A stretch of 64,000 nt of DNA from Adiantum capillus-veneris. Taxonomy: Eukaryota; Streptophyta; Polypodiopsida; Polypodiales; Pteridaceae. Below the pieces are notes generated by a model. That model ran no database searches. It was given only the letters and a program-made list of their open reading frames with translations, and had not been told where the DNA came from. Within the stretch, counting starts at the first letter, position 1, and each line of letters begins with the position of its first letter. Location of the stretch: the NCBI GenBank assembly GCA_014529385.2, contig CM043944.1, positions 84,514,884 to 84,578,883 of the forward strand, written 5' to 3'. This document shows positions 56,151 through 64,000 of the stretch, piece after piece. Made by a program: the position numbers and the translations under genes.

Positions 56151-58183
56151 TTCCAGGAATTAAAAGATGAGGTGCAGAGGATCAAGCTGTTGAGAGCGGA
56201 TTTTTTGAGATGGGGCTCAACTCAAGGCTCCCACCAGACAACCACTCCATGAGACCCTACACACACATATTTCTTAGGGGCACCACCCTCTTTTATGGAG
56301 AAAGAAGGAAACCAAAACAAACCCTATACAACACACACACACACACACACTCACACCTTCCTTATGTGCTTCAACACAAAATGCCCTTCAACCATTCAAC
56401 ACACACTCCTTAAGCAATCCCTTTGAACACTGCACAAACTCACATGCAAAGATTGACCTTCACCATATTAGTGCTCATATACTTCTAAGAAAAGCAAGCA
56501 CAAAACCTCAAAACTCAAAACACCATAATGCACAAATACTTGACAACTCCTTTCCTTTCCCAAAAGAAGAGACTACTTACACACATAAGGCGGCATGCAT
56601 AGAGAGCTCTTCTCCATCTATGCAGCCCCAAGACTTACTTACACACAACATAAGGAGAGAAGCCAAGCAAATAGACACCATGGTGCATAAAAAACTTTTT
56701 CAACAAACAAGCAACCCAATGAGCACAAAATATGAGAAGCTGCCAAGATATGCTTACCAATTTTACATGCGTTTAGAGCAAAAGTGTGACGACGACACCC
56801 CAATTGCAACAATTTGTTGATCAAACCATGAGATATATCATTGAACTTGATATCCTTGCTCTCATATAGAATCTACAATCCTTATTTAGGGATGAGTATG
56901 GTAAGAGAAATGTTTGCAAGAGAATGGTAGCAATAGCATATTGATGCTCTCTCTATGGTGCCGCTTATGATAGCGAGCTTAGGAAATGGATAGGGAGACA
57001 AGAGGAGAGAGAGATTAGGGCTTCCATAACCTTAGAGGAGCTTATTTGCAGCAATGGAGTAGGTGTGTGTATTTTTGTGCTTGCCAAAGGGCCTTTTTAT
57101 AGCTGTACAAGACCTTGGGTTAGGTTAAACTTGACTAGGGTAGGTAATTAACCATAGTTAGGTTCCCTTTTGACCATTCCTTCAATTATGCAAATAAGGG
57201 ACTTATTTTTTCATTAAAAATAGCCTTTTAAGTCGTGGAGTCTCCATAAGGGTTGATAATGTATGTGGGCCCCACCATGATGTCCCTCCAGTGGCTCCTG
57301 CAGAGTGTCCCCATCCTGTTTGTTGTGTCTCTGGAAGCATCTTGAGCCGACCCCTCCACATGCAAGTGGTTTGTAACTCCCCATTGGTATTTTAAAATGT
57401 TGGAGAAGTCAAGAAAACTTTTCACCTTTGTGGTTTACCTCATTGTAACATTGACCTGTAGTAACAGTGTCCGCAGCACCTTGTTTTCACCATAACTTTC
57501 AGCCTGTAACTCAGAATTGGGTGCTGTAAAAGGCAAAGTTGACCTTCTCAAAGTGTTTAAGCTGATTTTGGAGTGTTCCTCAAGTATACCCACGAGCTAA
57601 GGCGTTCAAGATGCATCCAAAACACCTTTTGAACCAAGTCTCCTTGTAGGGGGCCCTTTAGCATGCATCCAAGGTGTAGCATGCTTTTTTCAAAAGAGAA
57701 TCCACCTTAAACAAATGAGGTAGGCTCCAATAAAGTTTGATTTATTGGGGATATACATTATATTTAAAATTTGTTGACCAACACAAGTAAATGATCCAAG
57801 AGTTGGGTCACATAGTGGTGGGGAAGGGAAGGCCTACAAGGTTAACCCTACCCTTGAGAGAAGATGGGTAAGATAAGTGCCCATAAATTATTTATTTACA
57901 AATTATGGGATGTAGATAGCTATTTAAATTAGGAAAGGTAATTAATTAAAAAAATATGCAGTAAAAAAACTAGGAGAGTAGAATTAAGTTTACTATTTAC
58001 ATTTAGCATGAAGAGAGAAATATGATGTAAATGCATAAAGATCTAAGAAGGGTAAGGTGTTTGTATGGAAAAAGGCTATTACGGAAAGAGAGAATGAACA
58101 CTAGGTTAAAACTTTGATAAAAAATATATACATTTGAGTAGAAATGTAGTTCAAATGCAAGGTTACCATTTAACGCTACTCGC
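56151..58183. other. Unassigned
   Basis: No gene recognised. A short (CA)n run at about 56330-56350. Many short A/C-rich stretches to about 56650, then unremarkable DNA. Confidence 0.45.
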
Positions 58184-58680
58184 TATGTATGGGACAATGG
58201 AAAATCCAGATTAGAGGTCTCACTAAGATCACAAACCAGCTGCTGCAACTCATTGAAGAGTCCTCTAAAGTTCCTGAAAAGGACATTATGGCTAAACCAG
58301 GCCTAGGACCACAGTACAGAGAGATGGCCGAGATTCTCTTTGAAGCTAGGATTAAAACAAATCAGCCTCTTCCAGAAGGATGGATCCATACAGCTTCGCA
58401 TTGTCACAAATTGGCCATAACTCGTCTAACAAAAGGCATCCGCATGCTTTATGATCCCGACACCAAAACTTATCATCCTCTCACGCCTTATGAAGTTGAA
58501 ATGACCACAGAAAGGCGGGATCAACTTGAGTAGGAGGCCATTTACAAAGTCATTCAGAAGGACTTTGCTGGCACTGAACTTCTGAGACACCATCAAGACC
58601 AAAGGGCAAAAGAAAGCGGGTTCAGTGGAAGGATACTGGGTAGTTTCTTCTTAGAATTCAATGGAGGAATTTTCTAGCCG
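58184..58680 (+). pseudogene. Unidentified coding-like remnant 2
   Basis: An open frame of 114 residues from 58189 (MGQWKIQIRGLTKITNQLLQ.., ARIKTNQPLPEGWIHTASHC.., YHPLTPYEVEMTTERRDQLE) continues in the same frame past one stop (EAIYKVIQKDFAGTELLRHH.., GSFFLEFNGGIF). No family recognised. It has the same strand and style as the remnant at 55591-56150 and may be part of the same broken gene. Confidence 0.4.
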
Positions 58681-59450
58681 TTCTCAGAATCAGACGATGT
58701 ATTTTTCCAAGAATTTTCAGAATCAGACGACGGATTTTCCCAGTCAGGTGTTGGTATCTCTTTGGCTGGACACCCATGGAATTACAACTATAGGGGTGTC
58801 AAGCACTCAACAAGCATGAAGTATGGCCGAATTAGGAGGAACATCGGCCAACTCAGCAAGCAGGCAAAAAGGTTCCTCAACACTTCAGAAGGATCAGACG
58901 GTGGATTTTTTCCAAAAAATTTGGAGTCTTACCAAAATTGAAGAAAGGAGGGAAGGATGTAGATGGCGGAGACGGTCTTAATAGGTGGGAACTAGCTCCT
59001 GGAAGCCGAACATCGGACCAGTCTGTAATTACCATGGTGGTTACCACAGTAACTTCAAGGGGTTATAAATAGGACCCATTACATTGTAATCGGGTTGATT
59101 GCACTTTTGGGTTGCTTATCTTTTGACTTCTTACTCTTAGTTGTGTGGTTTTAGTCCTGAAGGTGTTCCTGAGCTACACTATCTTCACTTGTAGTCCTAC
59201 TTTGTAATCCTTAATAACGTAGTCGAGTGTACTTCAGTCAGATACACCTTGTATTCATTCTTCATGAACTCTGAATCTGTATCTGAATCTGACCACTATT
59301 TCCAGTCGTTCAGTCTGGCTCTCGCTTCAGCAGATGTATTTCAGTTCATGTAACTATTCTGATTCAGTTTCTATCTTCTCTTCTAGTTCTACTGATTGAA
59401 CTAACGACTCACCGATAGGTAGCTGTAAATTCTAACACTGGAATTAGCTA
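58681..59450 (+). mobile_element. Probable LTR-like promoter region
   Basis: First, three imperfect repeats of 'cagaatcagacgacggatttt' (58686, 58726, 58890). Then 'taccatggtggttaccacag' and TTATAAATAGG (59063-59073), a TATA-like box, followed by TC-rich DNA. Its layout matches the minus-strand region at about 47380-47790, suggesting related LTRs. Ends not defined. Confidence 0.45.
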
Positions 59451-59459
59451 TCTAAAGAG

Positions 59460-59640
59460 ACCAGCTCCAATTTCAATGGGTGGCAAGTGGCTTTGCCACA
59501 CGGTGGAGTATTTAGGACTCCCAAGCCAGTGCTTCATTTGCAAGCAGTAGGGACACTTAGCAAAGGTTTTTCCTTGCAGGAGATCTCAACTCACATCGCA
59601 TGCTCAGACCCCCAATGTTGACCATGCACAATAAATAGGT
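59460..59640 (+). pseudogene. Possible LINE ORF1 zinc-knuckle remnant
   Basis: Plus frame GGKWLCHTVEYLGLPSQCFI then CKQ, stop, GHLAKVFPCRR. This resembles the 'Y..LP..C..C...GH....C' knuckle of plant LINE ORF1 proteins (DUF4283-type), with a stop inside and Phe at the last Cys position. Nothing else of a LINE is recognised nearby. Confidence 0.4.
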
Positions 59641-60065
59641 AACAGAGACAAAGAGGCTGGCACCTCTTCAGAGGCCAGTGACTAGCTTGTTGATGGTTGA
59701 GAGTAGATTCACAACTTTCTTCAACAAGGAAGGGCTCACCACACTGCCCCCTGGTGGCCACTTTCCTGCAACCCAACAACATTGGGTTCTAACAGGGAAC
59801 AATTTTGAGCTGTTGCAGCAAGACTCCCCTAAGAAGCTTCCCTCCACCTCAGTTTCATCATCGACAACCCCTCCACCTATCAAAAGTGTCTGCATAGCTT
59901 GAGGCTGGTGCTAAAGAAGCTTCTACCAACCATCTATAAGTGTCTGCATAGTTTCCAACCATCTGGAAGATTGTGCACAGCTGGTACAATGCAATATGAA
60001 GAATCACATGTAGATCCATCACAAGAACTGCCATGCAACTTCTACAAAGATTGAACGAGGGACAT
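59641..60065. other. Unassigned
   Basis: Nothing recognised. Overlapping frames at 59668-59902 on both strands have no support. Confidence 0.45.
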
Positions 60066-60343
60066 CATTAGGCAATACAAGGCTGAGCATAAACAGAAAC
60101 AATGAGAGCGGGCCAAACTAAATGAACCACTTTGCTCTACAAAAAACAATAATATCAGTGAGCAAAAAAGACGCAAGATTTACAATGAAGTGGCACATTG
60201 TTTTGATACATGCACAAGGTGTCTAAACTCAGCAGTAGAAAAAGAAGTGTTTGATCAACTCCTCCTACATCTGCCTTTGAAGGACGTTACATATTCAAGG
60301 GAGGTGCAAGTTGTTCATGCAGCGCTTGTCTCAAATATTTGAA
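60066..60343 (+). other. Open exon-like segment, unidentified
   Basis: A plus frame without ATG reads KLNEPLCSTKNNNISEQKRR, KIYNEVAHCFDTCTRCLNSA and LPLKDVTYSREVQVVHAALV, ending at a stop at 60340. No family recognised. It could be an exon or a decayed element piece. Confidence 0.25.
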
Positions 60344-61080
60344 ACACTTAACATTTGTGAAGCAATCAAGATCCTTAGATGATCTTTTCTTGAAACAATA
60401 AGCTATGCTAATGCTTGTGAACAAAAATGGGTCTTCTAAATTGAAGAAGCTAAATATTGCAAGAGCTTCTAGAGTTTTGGGAGTCCACATGAGGAATTTC
60501 TACTCAGCTAAACATCACGTGAGGCTCGAAGAAGAGGATGGTTCATTGCCATTGTCAACATGCCAAAGATAGTGTGTAGGAGCACCCTTACCCATGAAGT
60601 GAAAGATATTTTTTAAAAAAACAAGAATCTCTCCATGCAAAAAATATGTTTTTGATAAGCACGTAGGAAGAAACACTTACGTCAACATCATACTCATCTG
60701 TTGGACATACCACATGTTTAGAAGATTTCCCTCTCTCTTTAATACAATTCATAACATTATTGTTACTATCTTAGTGCTGGCTGCTGGAAGTGTACCACTT
60801 TTTAGAAATACTATTTTGCTTCCAAATTATATAGGCACCTCTTAATATTTCTTCCTGGCTTGCACAACACTATGGTGATGATCTACTGCTGTGGTGCTTT
60901 CATACTGTGCTTAATTGTATATAGCATGGCTCAACTTCTTTCTAACATTGTTCACGGATTTGTATAAGTGCAAGATTAGTTCTTAATCCTATAATTGTAC
61001 ACCACTTTTCTTCCAATTCGATTGGTTTGTATCACTACAAGTATGTTTTTATGCAATGTTTGACTAGTTGAAATCTATTT
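60344..61080. other. Unassigned
   Basis: No gene recognised. Towards 61000 the DNA grades into the repeats that follow. Confidence 0.45.
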
Positions 61081-63358
61081 AATGGTTTGTAGCAGTGATG
61101 GGATGGTTTGTGGCACTAGGAGAATTGTTTGTAGGAAACCTTTTCTAGTTTGTAACATTGTAGTGGTGTTTTCTAGCCATGCCTATTTGACTTTTGAATT
61201 ATCTTATAGTTTCTAGCAGACTTGTTTCTGGTTTTAGGTTTCTACCAGTGAGTGGGTATTCTAGTAATGATTGAAAGGTTTATAGTTGTGACTGTTGGGT
61301 TTCTAGTATTAGATCCCAATCACCAAAGCTTGGGAGGTTTCTTCAGTGATTTAGTGGTTGAACTATGTGGGTTTTAGCACTAAGTAGGTGTTTTACAATA
61401 ATGTTTCTAGGACTGAATAGGTGTTTCTTAGTAATGTTTTTCAGTAATGTTTCTAGTAATGATCCCAATCACCAAACCTTGGGAGTTTTCTAGATTTTAT
61501 TGTCAGGTTTCTAGCAGTTCTCTAGTGCTTTGTAGCACTATTGTGCTTTGCTGAAGGACTATCGGGTTTCTAGCACTAGGTAGGTGTTTCTTAGTAATCC
61601 TTGACAGGTTTTTATGAGTGTTTTCTGGTAGTGCTTGACTTTTTTTTGGTTTATCAGCACTAAGTAGGTGCTTTTTAGAAGTTCAGTGGGAGGTTTGTAC
61701 TGCTTTTGTTGATAGGTTTCTAGCTGTGACTATGTGGTTTGTTGCACTGAGTAGATGATTGGTAGTTCTATTGACAGGGTGGTTTCTAGCTTTGACTAGG
61801 TGGTTTCAAGTAACAATTAAATGGTTATCAACAGTGCTTGGGAGGTTTCTAGTGGTAGAACCTTGTTTTCTAGCACTACTGAGAAGGTTATTAGAAATTC
61901 TTGAGAGGTTTCTAGCTTTTCTTGTCAGGTTTGTAGCAGTTCTCTAGTGCTTTGTATCATTGTTGTGCTTTGGTGATTGGACTACCACGAGTGTTTTGTG
62001 GTAGTGCTTGACTTGTTTCTGGTTTCTAGCACTAAGCCTAGGTGCTTTCTAGTAGTTATTGGGGGGTTCGTATTGCTTGTTGACAGGCTTCTAGTTGACA
62101 CTATGTGGTTCATTACACTAGTAGATGATTAGGGGGTTTGTACTGCTTGTTGACAGGTTTCTAGTTGCAACTAGTTGGTTCGTTCCACTGAGTAGATGAT
62201 TGGCAATTCTACGACAAGGTGGTATCTAGCAATCATGTGACATGGTTTCTAGCTTTGACTAGGTGGTTTCAAGTAGCAATTAAATGGTTATCAATAGTGC
62301 TTGGGAGGTTTCTAGCAGTACAACCTTCTTTTTCTAGCACTGCTTGGAAGGTTATTAATAGTTCTTGGGAGGTTTCTAGCTAATCTTGTCAGGTTTCTAG
62401 CAGTTTTCTAGTGCTTTGGTGATTGGACTATCGGCTTTCTAGGTGTTTCTTAGTAATCCTTGGTAGGTTTTTACGAGTGTTTTCTAGTAGTGCTTGACTT
62501 GTTTCTGGTTTCTAGCACTAAAAAGGTGCTTTCTAGTAGTTATTGGTAGGTTTGTACTGCTTGTTGATAGGTTTCTAGCTATGACTATGTGGTTTGTTGC
62601 ACTGAGTAGATGATTGGTAATTCTATGACAAGGTGGTTTCTAGCAATGTGACATATGGTTTCTAGCTTTGACTAGGTGGTTTCAAGTAGCAATTAAGTTA
62701 TCAACAGTGCTTGGGAGGTTTCTAGTGATAGAACCTTGTTTTCTAGCACTGTTTGGAAGGTTATTAGCAATTCTTGAGAGGTTTCTAGCTTTTCTTGTCA
62801 GGTTTGTAGCACTTTTCTAGTGCTTTGTAGCATTTTTGTGCTTTGGTGATTGGACTACCATGAGTGTTTTCTGCTAGTGCTTGACTTGTTTCTGGTTTCT
62901 AGCACTAAGTAGGTGCTTTCTAGTAGTTATTGGGGGGTTTTCTACTAGTTGTCGATAGGTTTCTAGCTGTAACTATATGGTTCATTGCACTGAGCAGATT
63001 ATTGGTAGTTCTATGACAAGGTGGTCTCTAGCAATGTGACATATGGTTTCTAGCTTTGACTAGGTGGTTTCAAGTAGCAAATAAATGGTTATCAATAGTG
63101 CTTGGGAGGTTTCTAGCAATACAACCTTTCTTTCTAGCACTACTTGGAAGTTTATTAGCAGTCCTTGGGAGGTTTCTAGCTTTTCTTGTCAGGGTTTCTA
63201 GCAGTTCTCTAGTGCTTTGTATCCCTATTGTGCTTTGGTGATTGGACTATCGGGTTTCTAGTAGTGAGCAGGTGTTTCTTAGTAATCCTTGATAGGTTTG
63301 TACGAGTGTTTTTTGGTAGTGCTTGACTTGTTTCTAGTTTCTAGCAGTAAGTAGGTGC
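61081..63358. repeat. 'ggtttctagc' tandem-repeat region
   Basis: GT-rich DNA made of a short motif, GGTTTCTAGC/GGTTTGTAGC, every 20-60 bp, organised into larger units. The marker 'ggtttctagctttgactagg' starts at 61791, 62243, 62657 and 63045, and a variant at 63742, so unit length falls from about 452 to 414 to 388 bp. Each unit also has 'tttctagtagttattgggggg' and 'gcttgacttgtttctggttt'. Two frames of about 60 residues here are repeat translations. Confidence 0.9.
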
Positions 63359-63366
63359 TTTCTAGT

Positions 63367-63614
63367 CGGGGGGGGGGGGGGTCACTTAGTAATTATGTGA
63401 CTATCAGGTGAGTGCAGCAGAAGAGATTATTAAATCTGTTTTTTTTCACATTTTCACATATAAAAGGGTATCATAAAATGGAATTGGAAAAAAAATTACA
63501 GATTGAATAGGAAATGGTATATTTTATTAATAAAAAATTCAAAGATAAGGAGTTTTAGAAATAGTCTTTGAACGCACGTGATATACACAATCTATACATA
63601 GTGACCCCCCTAAG
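63367..63614. mobile_element. Short TIR element (hAT-like MITE) in the repeat array
   Basis: About 248 bp of AT-rich DNA unlike the array, with GGGGGGTCACT at its left side and AGTGACCCCCC at its right, flanked by TTTCTAGT at 63359-63366 and 63615-63622. An 8-bp duplication suggests a hAT-type element. The array unit resumes exactly ('agttattggg'). The left G-run (14 G) may be expanded or mis-sequenced. Confidence 0.8.
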
Positions 63615-63622
63615 TTTCTAGT

Positions 63623-63960
63623 AGTTATTGGGAGGTTTGTACTGCTTGTTGATAGGTTTCTAGTTGCGACTATGTGGTTTGTTGCATTGAGTAGATGATT
63701 GGTAATTCTATGACAAGGTGGTTTCTAGCAATGTAACACATGGTTTCTAGATTTGACTAGGTGGCTTCAAGTAGCAATTAAATGGTTATCAACAATGCTT
63801 GGGAGGTTTCTAGTGGTAGATTCTTGTTTTCTAGCATTGAGTAGGAGTTTTTTAGTAATCCTTCACACTGTTTTTTAGTAGTTTCTTTTTTTCAGCACTG
63901 CTTGGGAGGTTTCTTGTAGTTCTTGGGAGGTTTCTAGAAGTTCTCTGGAGGTTTGTAGCC
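63623..63960. repeat. 'ggtttctagc' tandem-repeat region, continued
   Basis: Continuation of the array after the inserted element, ending near 63960. Confidence 0.88.
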
Positions 63961-63961
63961 T

Positions 63962-64000
63962 CGGGGAGGTCACCGAATAAAAATGTAACCTATCACGTGA
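63962..64000. mobile_element. Start of a second copy of the TIR element
   Basis: CGGGGAGGTCACCGAATAAA then ATGTAACCTATCACGTGA aligns with the start of the element at 63367 (GGTCACTTAGTAATTATGTG..). It is cut by the window end. Confidence 0.6.

Noticed and set aside
55591-58680. Endogenous pararetrovirus coat or movement protein
   Set aside because: No RT, RNase H or characteristic zinc-finger motif of that group is seen nearby; the similarity was only an impression.
63367-63381. G-quadruplex-forming site (14-G run)
   Set aside because: A single homopolymer at an element terminus; more likely slippage or sequencing expansion of the terminal G-run.

Overview
This window reads as nuclear DNA of a land plant. 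The evidence is one intron-bearing plant-type UDP-glycosyltransferase gene (48976-50591, minus), many plant-type Ty3/gypsy and Ty1/copia remnants, CACTA, PIF/Harbinger and hAT-type DNA transposon material, and a very high load of (CT/GA)n and (CA/GT)n microsatellites. A non-seed plant such as a fern would fit, but nothing here proves it. Almost everything else is repeats and decayed gene copies.

Layout. About 1.3-1.77 kb: tail of a Ty1/copia element (RNase H, polypurine tract, start of LTR; minus). 1767-30015: an old chromovirus-like Ty3/gypsy element (plus) with LTRs at 1767-3383 and 28323-30015, an initiator-Met-type primer site, a decayed gag, and integrase pieces at 13959-14905 and 27695-27930. 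Two minus-strand Ty3/gypsy elements with a tRNA-Asp-like primer site sit inside it. Element B (about 4850-13958) has gag, RT, RNase H, integrase and an unusual retropepsin domain C-terminal to integrase. Element A (14906-27694) is complete between its LTRs, has a 5-bp target duplication with one mismatch, and has gag and protease but no RT or integrase. It carries a fragment of a host DEAD-box RNA helicase and is itself hit by a 780-bp copia-type solo LTR with a perfect 5-bp duplication.

The most striking signal is a repeated perfect palindrome (core ACATCCTACGCGTAGGATGT) in the untranslated leaders of both A (8 copies, about 24.36-26.24 kb) and B (4 copies, 11.63-12.50 kb), with half-copies in their LTRs.

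30-42 kb: duplicated copia-like leader, CACTA TNP2 transposase remnant, a degenerate CCTAAGCGG-motif region, foldback elements, a hAT-type MITE with a perfect 8-bp duplication, and very long CT tracts. 42.2-43.6 kb: a PIF/Harbinger transposase with one frameshift. 44.7-48.1 kb: decayed Ty3/gypsy gag-protease. 49-50.6 kb: the UGT gene. 52.2-53.35 kb: back-to-back fragments of two host genes (S-adenosylhomocysteine hydrolase, plus; branched-chain aminotransferase exon, minus). 53.6-55.6 kb: a third, inverted copy of the large LTR. 55.6-60.6 kb: unidentified coding-like remnants and a possible LINE zinc knuckle. 61-64 kb: a 'ggtttctagc' tandem-repeat region invaded by a short TIR element.

Functionally, only the UGT looks like an intact host gene. 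A may have depended on a B-like relative for replication, since the two share primer-site sequence, gag type and leader palindromes.
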